A stretch of DNA of 64,000 nt, from contig NZ_PZJX01000061.1 of the NCBI RefSeq assembly GCF_003034915.1, forward strand, positions 1 through 64,000. The letters run 5' to 3'. Numbering within the stretch: the stretch's first letter is position 1; each line of letters starts with the position of its first letter. Under the pieces are notes generated by a model. The model saw only the letters and a list, made by a program, of their open reading frames with translations, did not search any database and was not told the DNA's origin. Below, one piece after another: positions 16,895 to 25,381 of the stretch. Source of the DNA: Mesorhizobium helmanticense (GTDB taxonomy: Bacteria > Pseudomonadota > Alphaproteobacteria > Rhizobiales > Rhizobiaceae). The position numbers and the translations under genes are program-made.

Positions 16895-17588
16895 CGTAGG
16901 TCAACGCCTTCTTCGAGTTGGAAATGTCGGTGAGGCGGCGCTGGTTGTCGGCCTGCAGGGAGCCGACAGCACCGTTCATCACGCCGATCAGCTCGTTGAT
17001 GGTGAGGCCGGCCTGGACCTGCAACTGGGTGTTCTGATCGATCGACCCCTTGATGTCCTGAGCCTGGCCGATGCTCTGTCCGGCTTGCTCAAGGGCGCTC
17101 CGGCGTGTCGTCACGGCCTGCTGCGATCCGGTCACGAGGGCCGAAACGCCAAGGACCGTGTTCATCAGCTCTTCATAGGACTTGTCGCTGGAAAAGCCGC
17201 TGTTCGACTTGCCAGAGAGACTTTTCACAAGCTGCAGGCCATTGATGAAGGTGGTCGCGATCTTGCTGACGTCGCCACCCATGCCGCCGAAGTTTGGCAC
17301 ACCGCCTGACATGATGCTGTCGAAGGACGGCATGGAGGACACGCTGAAACCGTTGCCAACAGCCAGATTCTGCATCTGGTTGGCATCACTGCCGCGATCG
17401 CCGGTGACGGCCTTCAACGTGTCTTCGACAGTCGACAGGATGTCTTTGTTCGTGTTCAGGATCTTGTCGGTGGTCATGGCCGTTTCCTTGGCCACCTTGA
17501 GATTGGCGCCGTCGATGACCGGCACGCCTGATGCCCATGCCGCGGAAGCAAAGAGAGCCGAGCACGCAGTGAGAATAGAGCGCTTCAT
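16884..17588 (-). CDS. virB5: VirB5-like minor pilus protein
   Basis: A 234-residue secreted protein: signal peptide (MKRSILTACSALFASAAWA), then SGVPVIDGANLKVAKETAMT, which matches the PV-D-N start of mature VirB5 proteins. The rest is helical with coiled-coil character (TRRSALEQAGQSIGQAQDI, INELIGVMNGAVGSLQADNQ). VirB5 sits at the pilus tip and helps contact the recipient cell. It lies just after a transglycosylase gene that shares the same SGVPVIDGANL motif (11-nt gap). Confidence 0.88.
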   Translation of the reverse strand: MKRSILTACSALFASAAWASGVPVIDGANLKVAKETAMTTDKILNTNKDILSTVEDTLKAVTGDRGSDANQMQNLAVGNGFSVSSMPSFDSIMSGGVPNFGGMGGDVSKIATTFINGLQLVKSLSGKSNSGFSSDKSYEELMNTVLGVSALVTGSQQAVTTRRSALEQAGQSIGQAQDIKGSIDQNTQLQVQAGLTINELIGVMNGAVGSLQADNQRRLTDISNSKKALTYGGN

Positions 17589-17599
17589 GGAAGGTCTCC

Positions 17600-18685
17600 T
17601 TATTGAAGCTTGAGTTGCAGGTTGAGGGTGGATTCACGCTCGCGCTTCTGGACACAGGCCTTGTCCGCCGGGCTCCATTCGAACCCTTCGCGCGGGTCGC
17701 ACAGACCAGTGGTTTCGCGCGGCATTTCGCCTTTGTTTTTGTATCCGGACGACTGCGATGAGCCGGACGTCTCGGTCAGCTGCATCGTGTTTCTTGAATT
17801 GAACAGGCCTGCCATTGTCGACCCGAGCAGGATGACCTGGTTCATCATTTCGAGATTGGCGTTTCGCGCACCGGAATTGTGGTCCCAACTGTCCTGAATG
17901 GTTCCAGTGGTCAGGCCGCCGAGCTGCTGCAGCCATGACGCGACGTTGGCGCCGCTCTCCTGCGTGGCTTGCGACGTCGCCATGGCGTTGATCGTCGAAT
18001 CCCGCATGCCAGTGTACGATGTGCTGCCGCCGCCATAGTTGATCGGGATGTTCGCCCCATTCGCCCCACCGAGTGCTGGCAGCCACTGTTGCGTGATCTT
18101 TTTGACGTAACCCTGTGTTTCCTTGAACGGCGGGATGCCACCGTATTTCTGGACGTTGCCGTGACCAGAATTGTAGGCGGCAAGTGCCAGATTCATGTTG
18201 CCGCCGAACCGCCTGAGCTGCTGTTTCAGATAGCGGGCGCCGCCACGCAAATTGGACTCGATATTGTAGCGATTGACCCCGAGATCGCTTGCGGTCCCCG
18301 GCATCAGCTGGGTGAGGCCGTATGCGCCGGCGCCGGATTGGGCGCATGGATTGAAACGGCTTTCCTGGTAGACGAGAGCCATAAACAGGTTCTCGTCGAC
18401 GCCTTCTTCCCTCGCGACCCTTTTGACCAGGCCGACGATTTCCGGGTTGGCTTGCGCGGCCGCGACCGGATCGTCCTTGCGACCTTCCCTGAAGACGGAG
18501 CAGGTCACGCCTTTGTTGATCGAAAACCGGTCCTTGTCGGTCTCTTCGATTTCGCCGGTCTTGTCCTTCCGATCCGTCTTTGTGCCGAGGTTCGCTCCGT
18601 CGATGACGGGAACACCGGACGCCGTCGCCGGAACGGGGGTGGCGAGTGTTGTCACCAGCAAGCCAAGGGCTAGACGATTTCTCAT
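17600..18685 (-). CDS. Lytic transglycosylase with a VirB5-type N-terminal motif
   Basis: A 361-residue periplasmic protein. The signal peptide is followed by SGVPVIDGANL (residues 23-33), identical to the mature start of the neighbouring VirB5. Residues 75-200 are an SLT/lysozyme-like domain with catalytic Glu108 in YQESRFNP, then SGAGAYGLTQLMPGTASDLG and AAYNSGHG. The last 150 residues (NANLEMMNQVILLGSTMAGL) resemble a VirB5-like helical region rather than a known cell-wall domain. The start is the ATG at 18685, which overlaps the virB4 stop as ATGA. It probably opens peptidoglycan for channel assembly. It is a second transglycosylase besides VirB1. Confidence 0.85.
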   Translation of the reverse strand: MRNRLALGLLVTTLATPVPATASGVPVIDGANLGTKTDRKDKTGEIEETDKDRFSINKGVTCSVFREGRKDDPVAAAQANPEIVGLVKRVAREEGVDENLFMALVYQESRFNPCAQSGAGAYGLTQLMPGTASDLGVNRYNIESNLRGGARYLKQQLRRFGGNMNLALAAYNSGHGNVQKYGGIPPFKETQGYVKKITQQWLPALGGANGANIPINYGGGSTSYTGMRDSTINAMATSQATQESGANVASWLQQLGGLTTGTIQDSWDHNSGARNANLEMMNQVILLGSTMAGLFNSRNTMQLTETSGSSQSSGYKNKGEMPRETTGLCDPREGFEWSPADKACVQKRERESTLNLQLKLQ

Positions 18686-21093
18686 TGAGCCTTCTCCCAT
18701 CCGCAAAATTCAGCCAGCCACTTTTCCGGCTCGTCGCCGTATTGTTCCCGAAGAGCAGCGCACTCCTCGATCGTCTTCTTTCGGCCCGACAGGACCTTGA
18801 CCATGTCGGGCATCGACGACAGATCGAGCCGGGCAATGACCGAGTCATTCCCGTGCTTGACGAGAAAAGTGCGCTTCTCAGGCGGGGTGTTTTTGATGAA
18901 GTTGAATTCTTTGACCGTCAGGCCAAAGCGGGTGATGTAGCTTTCCTCGTCCGCGCGCGGATTAGGGAAGTGAATGTTCGTTGCCGACTGCTCGATCAGC
19001 GTGTGTGATGCGCGGGCCTTGGCGATGTCGGCCGCCGACTGCGTTCCGAAACCGACAATGCCGTTGAGCTTGCGGATGGTCTTCATCTTGTCGACGATGA
19101 ACGCCGAAAAGGTCTCGTCCTGGAGCAGCTGCCAGCCTTCATCCATGAAGAACATGACAGGATCGCCGTTCAGCAGCTCATCCAGCCGATGATACAGGTA
19201 CATCAGCGCCGGTGTGCGCAACTCTTCATTTGCGAGGATGTTGGTCATGTCGAAGCCAAAGACACGATGTCCTGAGAACGACAGAACGTCGTGCTGAGCG
19301 TTGAACAACCATGCCTTTTCGCCGTCGATCCATGGCCGCAGCCGTGCATGAAGGTCGTTGGCGTCTGCGCGAGAGCGGCCGACGAGCAGGGTCGACAGGT
19401 TCACCAGGTTGCGCTCAGCCGCGGGCTCTTGCATGAGCCGAGCCAAGGCCTTCTCGAGTGTGTCGTCGTCTTCCTGGCTAAAGTCGCTACGATCGTTGGC
19501 GCGAAGCATTGCCTTTAGCAGCCGCAGGAGAAAATCCCGGTTCGGTCCGGTGTTCTCGAGCTGGAGAGGGTTGAAGCCGGTGGGTGTTTCCGGGGACAGT
19601 ACCTCGTAGGTGCCGCCAACCGCCCGAATGAAGATCTCCGCACCGCGATCTTTGTCAAAGAAAACTGCCTTAGGCGCGGGATTGATACGCATAGCCTGGG
19701 CAAGCAAGAACGTCAGGCCGACCGTTTTGCCCGAGCCGGTTGGACCGGTGACGAGAAAATGGCCAATGTCGCGTTGGTGAAAGTTGAACCAGTACGGCGT
19801 TTGCGAAGTCGTTTCCAGGATCGTGATCGGCAGGCCCCAATGCACGCCGTCGGATTGCCCCGTCGCGAAATTGTGCATCGACGACAAACCGGCAAAATTG
19901 CCGCTCGACAGCAACGCCTTGCGGGCGATGTAACTGTGATTTCCCGGCAATTGCGCCCAAAAGGCTGCTTCGAGGTTCATATCCTCGCGCAGCCAGTTGA
20001 TGTTCATGTCGGTGAGACATGCCCCAAGCTCGGAGACCGCCTTGCTCACGCCCTCCAGATCGCGCGACAGGCACAACAGTGTCAGATGGTGGAAGCCGAA
20101 AACGGCTTCCTGGTTCATCAGGCTGTTAACTGCGAAATCGATGTCGTGTTCGACCGAGCTACCCGCTTCATCCGAGGCCTGGATTTGACGTTGCAGGCGC
20201 GTAATTCGCTCTTGAGCAATGGGCTTGTCCGCGATCGTGAACGATTGCGTCAGAATGAACTCGTGATTGACTTGCAAAAGGCCGTCGAGCATTCCCGGCC
20301 CTGTGAAGGGGGGATATTCCTTTACCGACAGAAGCGCGCCGAAACGGCTGTCCTCGTCGACAGCGGCTTGTGCCTGCATGGTCCGCTTGCTGAAATGTAG
20401 GCGAGACGTGCCGACGTAGTTGCTGATGCCCATGCGCGGAAGCCGCATCTTACGTGGCACGCCGCAGGTCAGGATTGTGTTGAAGAACTCGCAGGGTTCG
20501 GAATATGGCTCGCCCTCGCGGCGAACGATGCCGAGCGCACGCGCGCCGTATTTCTCGAGCTCGCGCGTGATGTTGGTGACCAGCTCCTCCAGTTCCGTCA
20601 CATCCTCGCGTGACTGCTGAGAGCGGCCGTCGCTGCTGGCGTTGTTGAGTATCCGCTTAAGGGTGTCACCGATGCCGAGCGCACCCCTCATGCCTGACCT
20701 TACGATGGTTAGGTAGATCTCGTTCGTGAACATGCGCTTGTGGCGCAACTGTTCCATGTAACGCTTGTTGAGCAGGTCGCAGAACGGATCATCAAAAGCG
20801 CCTCCGATCTCGGTTTCAACCGAGCGGCGAATGACCGTCGACCACAGCGAAAACCGGCTGGAACCGAGAGCACGGATCATTGTGTTCTGCACGACGGAGC
20901 GCATGTTTAGCGTGGCCTGATCCTCAGTTTGGAAGAACAGGCCATCGAGCTTGATGACGCTGATCAAGGCGCCATTTTCCAAGCCGATCACCGTATCGGA
21001 GACATGGCGCAAATACGGGATATGAGTCGACATAGGCCGCTCGTTTTGAGCGGCCTTCCCAAACCCAAGCTCTTCTGTGACGACTTTCAGCAT
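18682..21093 (-). CDS. virB4: VirB4 ATPase
   Basis: An 803-residue inner-membrane-associated ATPase energising pilus biogenesis and substrate transfer. Walker A GPTGSGKT is at 450-457 and Walker B (VMFFMDEGWQLL) near 645. The N-terminal CagE/TrbE domain is present (HIPYLRHVSDTVIGLENGAL, YVGTSRLHFSKRTMQAQAAV, GLPITILETTSQTPYWFNFH). Length and order are standard. It overlaps the transglycosylase start by 4 nt and lies 3 nt after virB3. Confidence 0.97.
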   Translation of the reverse strand: MLKVVTEELGFGKAAQNERPMSTHIPYLRHVSDTVIGLENGALISVIKLDGLFFQTEDQATLNMRSVVQNTMIRALGSSRFSLWSTVIRRSVETEIGGAFDDPFCDLLNKRYMEQLRHKRMFTNEIYLTIVRSGMRGALGIGDTLKRILNNASSDGRSQQSREDVTELEELVTNITRELEKYGARALGIVRREGEPYSEPCEFFNTILTCGVPRKMRLPRMGISNYVGTSRLHFSKRTMQAQAAVDEDSRFGALLSVKEYPPFTGPGMLDGLLQVNHEFILTQSFTIADKPIAQERITRLQRQIQASDEAGSSVEHDIDFAVNSLMNQEAVFGFHHLTLLCLSRDLEGVSKAVSELGACLTDMNINWLREDMNLEAAFWAQLPGNHSYIARKALLSSGNFAGLSSMHNFATGQSDGVHWGLPITILETTSQTPYWFNFHQRDIGHFLVTGPTGSGKTVGLTFLLAQAMRINPAPKAVFFDKDRGAEIFIRAVGGTYEVLSPETPTGFNPLQLENTGPNRDFLLRLLKAMLRANDRSDFSQEDDDTLEKALARLMQEPAAERNLVNLSTLLVGRSRADANDLHARLRPWIDGEKAWLFNAQHDVLSFSGHRVFGFDMTNILANEELRTPALMYLYHRLDELLNGDPVMFFMDEGWQLLQDETFSAFIVDKMKTIRKLNGIVGFGTQSAADIAKARASHTLIEQSATNIHFPNPRADEESYITRFGLTVKEFNFIKNTPPEKRTFLVKHGNDSVIARLDLSSMPDMVKVLSGRKKTIEECAALREQYGDEPEKWLAEFCGWEKAQ

Positions 21094-21096
21094 CGG

Positions 21097-21396
21097 CTAC
21101 GGTCCGTATGAATTGGTGCCCCAAAAGCTCTTGTTGCGCGTGCGGGGCGTCTTGCGCGACGCAACCTGCATTACGTCGAGGATCTTGCTGTCCCAGGTGC
21201 ACAGAGTGAAAAGGACGAGGTAGGCGACTGGTGCCGTCAGCAGTGCCCACAGGGAGTTGGAGCCCAACCACCCGATGATCGTACAACCGACGACCATAAC
21301 GACGGCCATGTACGGCACGCCCCAGAGCGTCGGTGAACGGGTCAAGCCGATCACCAACGGCGTGAGCGCAGGCTTTTCGTCCTCGAACTCAGCCAT
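21097..21396 (-). CDS. virB3: VirB3 membrane protein
   Basis: A 99-residue protein with the VirB3/TrbD pattern: LTPLVIGLTRSPTLWGVPYM followed by two membrane segments (MAVVMVVGCTIIGWLG and ALLTAPVAYLVLFTLCTW) and a basic tail (KTPRTRNKSFWGTN). VirB3 works with VirB4 in the inner-membrane complex. It is separated from virB4 and virB2 by only a few bases. Confidence 0.93.
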   Translation of the reverse strand: MAEFEDEKPALTPLVIGLTRSPTLWGVPYMAVVMVVGCTIIGWLGSNSLWALLTAPVAYLVLFTLCTWDSKILDVMQVASRKTPRTRNKSFWGTNSYGP

Positions 21397-21398
21397 CG

Positions 21399-21746
21399 CT
21401 ATTTGCCGACAGCCGCAATCATTTCATCGACGATGGTTGGCGCGCCGAAGACCAGGCCAATGCCGACGATGACGGCGCCTGCCGTGAACCACGACAGCCG
21501 ACCGGCGAAGGCGAGGAAACCAAGGCCGATCACTGCAATGATCGCTAGCAGCCGGCCGAACGGACCGGTGATGAAATCCACGATCATTTGAACGGCCGTC
21601 TGCAGTGGCGCGAAGGCGCCACTACCACCACCACTTTGCGCCAAGGCTAGATCGACGCCGGCCATGTGCACGGCCGCAGCCAATCCAAGAACGGCTGCCA
21701 GCTTCCATGCGCCGACCCTCGGTCCCTCAATTGCATTGCACTTCAT
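21399..21746 (-). CDS. virB2: VirB2 major pilin precursor
   Basis: A 115-residue pilin precursor. The signal peptide of about 36 residues ends ALAQ before SGGGSGAFAPLQTAVQMIVD. Two hydrophobic helices (FGRLLAIIAVIGLGFLAFAG and WFTAGAVIVGIGLVFGAPTI) joined by a short polar turn follow, the standard VirB2 hairpin. It is the second gene of the operon, between virB1 and virB3. Confidence 0.93.
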   Translation of the reverse strand: MKCNAIEGPRVGAWKLAAVLGLAAAVHMAGVDLALAQSGGGSGAFAPLQTAVQMIVDFITGPFGRLLAIIAVIGLGFLAFAGRLSWFTAGAVIVGIGLVFGAPTIVDEMIAAVGK

Positions 21747-21758
21747 GCGTTCTCTCCT

Positions 21759-22709
21759 TCAAAAGTGCATCACTCCACCGACAAACTTGCCGGTCTTCTT
21801 CACGGCGATGACACCGACGTCGCCGTGCTCGCCACCGTCTGCGATTGTTGTGGTCCCGGAGACCTTGGGCTTTGCCTTCGCCGCCGGCATGGGCAATCCG
21901 AGCTGGTAATTGACTACTTTGGCGACGTAGCCGACGGTTTCCCGGAACGGCGGGATGCCGCCGTACGCGTAGATCCGTTGCTCGCCGCTGTTGTAGGCAG
22001 CGGCGACAAGCAGAGGATTTTGGAACTCGTCGAGCAGGACCCGCAGGTACTTCATGCCGCCTTCTATGTTCTGCTGCGGATCGCAGATGTCCTCGACCTG
22101 GAACCGTTCGGCGATCGCAGGCATGAGCTGCATGGGGCCGCGTGCGCCCTTGTCCGAATTGCGAGTTTGGTCGAAGCCGCTTTCCGCCCAGGCAATCGCC
22201 GTGGCGAAAACCTCGTCGACCTTGTGACGCCGCGCCGCATCGACGACTAATTTCTTGATTTCCGAAGGGCTTAGCGGTGACGGACCGCATGCCTGCACGC
22301 TTGCCATGCTGTCTTGAGTCGCATTCGCCACACCATTTTGGGTAATCTGTCCTGTCGGCAACTTACCCACAATGGTATTTTCAGCAGTGGCATCCTCGGT
22401 CGTGTAAGCCGGCTTCAGTGTACCAATATGGGTAGATGCCTGTTGGTCCTTTTTGGCTGTCTTCTCTGGTGCGACAACGCCGTCCTCGGTGAGGACATAA
22501 TGACCGCCGCTTTGGCTCCATCTAGAATCGAAAATTTCACTGATCGCAGTGTCATTGGTGCTACCAGCTTGCCCGAAATTACCGACAAAAATAGCGGATT
22601 TATGCGCTTCCTGGGCCATGGCGGCGCCAGCGACGAGCACATTCAGTAGGGTCGAGCAAATCAGAGCTCCGTTGCCCAAAATGCTACTCGTTCCAGCCCT
22701 TTTCGTCAT
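21759..22709 (-). CDS. virB1: VirB1-like lytic transglycosylase
   Basis: A 316-residue periplasmic protein and first gene of the virB operon. The ATG at 22709 gives a good signal peptide (ILGNGALICSTLLNVLVAGA then AMAQ); the upstream frame to 22847 has no signal and is rejected as start. A linker of about 120 residues leads to the SLT domain (IAWAESGFDQTRNSDKGARG with the catalytic Glu, PMQLMPAIAERF, VAAAYNSGEQRIYAYGG). The C-terminal tail VAVIAVKKTGKF-type region may be the part released as VirB1* in Agrobacterium, though that is only an analogy. Confidence 0.9.
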   Translation of the reverse strand: MTKRAGTSSILGNGALICSTLLNVLVAGAAMAQEAHKSAIFVGNFGQAGSTNDTAISEIFDSRWSQSGGHYVLTEDGVVAPEKTAKKDQQASTHIGTLKPAYTTEDATAENTIVGKLPTGQITQNGVANATQDSMASVQACGPSPLSPSEIKKLVVDAARRHKVDEVFATAIAWAESGFDQTRNSDKGARGPMQLMPAIAERFQVEDICDPQQNIEGGMKYLRVLLDEFQNPLLVAAAYNSGEQRIYAYGGIPPFRETVGYVAKVVNYQLGLPMPAAKAKPKVSGTTTIADGGEHGDVGVIAVKKTGKFVGGVMHF

Positions 22710-22865
22710 CGTGACCCCGCCCCATTTGCGGTGTTGAGATTGTCGCGAAAACCGATTAAGTTCGCCATTGTATGAACCGATTTGGTGTAGCGATACAGGT
22801 TTTTGCGCCACACTTAAACCCCAAAAGTGGGATTCGGCATGAACCAATATGGTAAAGGGTTGGAA
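22710..22865. promoter_or_regulatory. Divergent control region between virB1 and the accessory operon
   Basis: A 156-nt region serving both operons. It contains CCCC-AAAAGT-GGG and two copies of a CC-N5-GG motif (CCGATTTGG 22777-22785, CCAATATGG 22844-22852). Three more copies lie inside the start of virB1 (22333, 22367, 22423), one of them again CCAATATGG. These could bind a regulator of transfer; no -35/-10 pair is convincing. Confidence 0.4.
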
Positions 22866-23474
22866 ATGAAACGGACCATCCTTGCTGCATTCGCAGGCTG
22901 CGTTATCGCAACTCCGGCCTGGTCCGTGGACAACGTCAACAAGGACTACATCAAGTCGCTGGCGGCACCGGGCAAGACGGTGCTGGTCGTCGAATACTAT
23001 GACGGCAGCGGCAAAGCCGTGGACCGCAAGGGCTACGCGTCAGCATCCGGATATGTGGCGGTATCGCCCACGGATTTCCGGGTCGATGGCAAGACCAATC
23101 TTCACCTTTACGGTCTCCAGCCGTGCCAGGGTGAAATGGTCAACCGGAAGGAAGGCTTTGCCGGCACTTGCGCCGACTTCGCGCAACAGCAGCTGCAAAT
23201 AATGCTGAAAAGCCCGAAGGTCATCTTCTGCCGGGCCTTCGTCAGCGAGCAGTCGTCACCGACGCAGAATGCCACCTGCTATGGCTACTACAATTATCCC
23301 GGCAGCCTCGATTCCGTTGATATGTTCGAGGAGCAGCTTTTGTCCCTTGGCGCGTTGCGTCTGACAAAAAAGCCCGATGGCTCCTATGACCGGCCGGACC
23401 TCGCGCAGGCCGAAGATGTCGGCAAAGAAGGGTCCTACGGCATGTGGGCCGATCCGCGAGTGAAGGCCCAATGA
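22866..23474 (+). CDS. Secreted SNase-fold-like protein 1 of the T4SS accessory operon
   Basis: A 202-residue exported protein (signal peptide MKRTILAAFAGCVIATPAWS). The body follows the layout of staphylococcal-nuclease folds: a first barrel strand set, LHLYGLQPCQ where SNase has R-L-x-G-I-D-A-P-E, then AQQQLQIML, VIFCRAFVSEQ, CYGYYNYPG and a final GSYGMWADPR like the usual G-L-W end. The catalytic DGDT and arginines are missing, so nuclease activity is doubtful. Several cysteines suggest disulphides. First gene of a plus-strand operon divergent from virB. Confidence 0.5.
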   Translation: MKRTILAAFAGCVIATPAWSVDNVNKDYIKSLAAPGKTVLVVEYYDGSGKAVDRKGYASASGYVAVSPTDFRVDGKTNLHLYGLQPCQGEMVNRKEGFAGTCADFAQQQLQIMLKSPKVIFCRAFVSEQSSPTQNATCYGYYNYPGSLDSVDMFEEQLLSLGALRLTKKPDGSYDRPDLAQAEDVGKEGSYGMWADPRVKAQ

Positions 23475-24013
23475 GGTGTTCACTCGCCCTTACGCTCACC
23501 GTGGCCAGTGTTGCAACGGCGCTTAGTGCGCCTGACGGCTATTTTGTCCTGGAGCCGGGCATAACACTGGAAACCGGCGACACCTGGGTTGCAGAGGGGC
23601 AACGCTATCGCCTGTTTGGGGTTCAATCCTGCCTTCGCGGCACCAACTACACCGACTTGAGGGGGCAAAAGCGAGATTGTGGCGATGCGTCCCTGGCAAT
23701 GTTTGCTGCCTATATCAAGGACACCAAGCCGGTTTGCGCGCCGGTCGCCAAGACCGCGGACCTAACCTACGTCATCTGCTATGCCACCGTTGGCAAGGAT
23801 CGCCTCGACCTCGCCACCATGATGATTTCGAGCGGCTACGCCTTCGCTTCGCTCGATGATCAGGGCATGCCACTTCATCCGCCGTACTCCGTGGCCGAGC
23901 TGGACGCCCGCGAACGCAAGGCCGGTCTCTGGCAGTTCCCCGATGTTGTGCACCCGGCAGTCCTGTTGGCCAAGACAGCCAAAGAGCGCGCCAAGAAGGA
24001 GGCGAAGCGATGA
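23471..24013 (+). CDS. Secreted SNase-fold-like protein 2
   Basis: A 180-residue exported protein (signal peptide MRCSLALTLTVASVATALSA). YRLFGVQSCLRGTNYTDLRG corresponds to the R-L-x-G-I-D/E region of thermonucleases. DLATMMISSGYAFASLD, VAELDARERKAGLWQFPD match the C-terminal half of the fold, but DGDT is absent. Its ATG overlaps the previous stop as ATGA and its end overlaps the next gene by 4 nt, so the three proteins are translated together and may form a periplasmic complex with the transfer machinery. Catalysis is unlikely. Confidence 0.55.
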   Translation: MRCSLALTLTVASVATALSAPDGYFVLEPGITLETGDTWVAEGQRYRLFGVQSCLRGTNYTDLRGQKRDCGDASLAMFAAYIKDTKPVCAPVAKTADLTYVICYATVGKDRLDLATMMISSGYAFASLDDQGMPLHPPYSVAELDARERKAGLWQFPDVVHPAVLLAKTAKERAKKEAKR

Positions 24014-24723
24014 AAGCTCGACTCCTCCTGTCGGCAGCAATGCTTGCCCTAACCGCTGAGGCCGTCGAAGCGGCGGATGTCATCAGGAATGAGCCTGTCC
24101 GCAAGGTCTACCGGCCAGCCGTAGAACCATCCGCCGCCCAGGTGACCCGGGTGCATCCTGTTCTAAGGGGGCGGGTCGCGGTCATGGACGGGCGGACGCT
24201 CTGGTACCCTCAGTACGCACAGAGCGTCCAATTGGCCGACATCGACGCTTGCGAGCTGCCGCAATGGGCACTCGATCCCAAGTGGGAAGACCGTGAGCGC
24301 GTGAAGGCTCCTCCACCCGTTCCGTGCGGACCATTTGCCAAGGCATGGCTTAAACGGACGGTCGGCAACAAGTCGGTGACCTGCAACGTCATCTCCTACA
24401 GAGTCGACGGTACGGCGATCGCGCGTTGCACCACCGGCGCTCGAGATCTTGCCCTGGAAATGCTTCGTGTTGGCTGGGCGCGAGTTGCCTCGCCCTATCT
24501 CGTCAATGGCCAATATGCCGCCTATCAGCGTTACGCCATGGCCGCGCGCTACGGCATGTGGGCAACCTACGTGCTCGACATGAATGAATGGCGCCGCAAG
24601 GCGGTCGACAAGACGCCAGATCGCCGACCGATCGCTGATTTCAATCTGCTGGCCGAACGCGAGACTGAAATATCCCCGCCATTTGCCGATGCCCGCAAGC
24701 GACCGTTGAGGACAGATCGATAG
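24010..24723 (+). CDS. Secreted SNase-fold-like protein 3
   Basis: A 237-residue exported protein (signal peptide MKARLLLSAAMLALTAEAVEA). VQLADIDACELPQWALDP resembles the SNase substrate loop, followed by FAKAWLKRTVGNKSVTCNVI, RVDGTAIARCTTGARDLALE, MLRVGWARVASPYLVNGQY and YAMAARYGMWATY. It is the SNase-like member that keeps most of the fold, including the D-A-C-E block seen also in the nuclease at 53195, but GRVAVMDGRTLW replaces the catalytic DGDT. It closes the tightly overlapping three-gene set. Confidence 0.6.
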   Translation: MKARLLLSAAMLALTAEAVEAADVIRNEPVRKVYRPAVEPSAAQVTRVHPVLRGRVAVMDGRTLWYPQYAQSVQLADIDACELPQWALDPKWEDRERVKAPPPVPCGPFAKAWLKRTVGNKSVTCNVISYRVDGTAIARCTTGARDLALEMLRVGWARVASPYLVNGQYAAYQRYAMAARYGMWATYVLDMNEWRRKAVDKTPDRRPIADFNLLAERETEISPPFADARKRPLRTDR

Positions 24724-24830
24724 CTGCCGGACTTCGTCTAGTGGCAGACGATTGAACGCGAACCACTCCACCCAACGACACACCGTCTGTCGCCTGGGCG
24801 ACGCCCGCAATAATCAGAGGACCGCCTGAC

Positions 24831-25370
24831 ATGAGACACCTGATTTATGCCGCCGGCATCGCCGGCGCCGCGCTCCTTCCAGCCACAGCGACTAAGGCAC
24901 AAGACGCATCCTGGGGCTGCCAAGTCCTGCTTTGCGCAGCCTCGCAAAACCCTTCCTGGCATGGCGTGGAATACTGCGTCCCGCCGATGATCAAACTTAT
25001 TGCTGCCATGTCGAAGCCTGGCTTCTCGTGGCCCATCTGCAACGAAGCAAAGGCCGGTGCACCGGGTCGTGAGGAATATGCCGATTGCCCCGAAGGGACC
25101 AAGATCGGCTATAGCCAATATGGCCGGGACGGAAATCGCAGCGCACCGGATCGTTGCGTCAAGACCCTCAACACCTGTCAAACGCACCCCGGTCTAAACG
25201 GTCCCGCCCATCAAGCCGGCGTGATCTTGAACCGCCGTGCCCGTGACGGAGAAAACTCTTGCACCAAGGAGATTTCCTCGCAGCGGCCGAGGCGCGCTGA
25301 TCCCTGGTACTTCGACATTCCGAATGATCAGGGCGTCAAGCAACGCCACTGGTTCAATCTGAATCTCTAG
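24831..25370 (+). CDS. TrbM/KikA-like conjugation accessory protein (tentative)
   Basis: A 179-residue exported protein with a signal peptide ending ATKAQ. The mature part starts DASWGCQVLLCAASQNPSWH and has ten or so cysteines. The C-x4-LC-x(n)-C-P-P layout (VEYCVPPMIKLIAAM) resembles the TrbM family of plasmid transfer proteins, secreted and disulphide-rich. It lies 107 nt after the SNase-like set in the same direction. Family assignment is by pattern only; the role in transfer is inferred from context. Confidence 0.5.
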   Translation: MRHLIYAAGIAGAALLPATATKAQDASWGCQVLLCAASQNPSWHGVEYCVPPMIKLIAAMSKPGFSWPICNEAKAGAPGREEYADCPEGTKIGYSQYGRDGNRSAPDRCVKTLNTCQTHPGLNGPAHQAGVILNRRARDGENSCTKEISSQRPRRADPWYFDIPNDQGVKQRHWFNLNL

Positions 25371-25381
25371 TGGTCAGAGCG

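Noticed and set aside
17634..18848. 404-codon minus-strand frame over the transglycosylase gene
   Set aside because: Alternative frame of the same strand, arginine-rich, against a real SLT domain with signal peptide.
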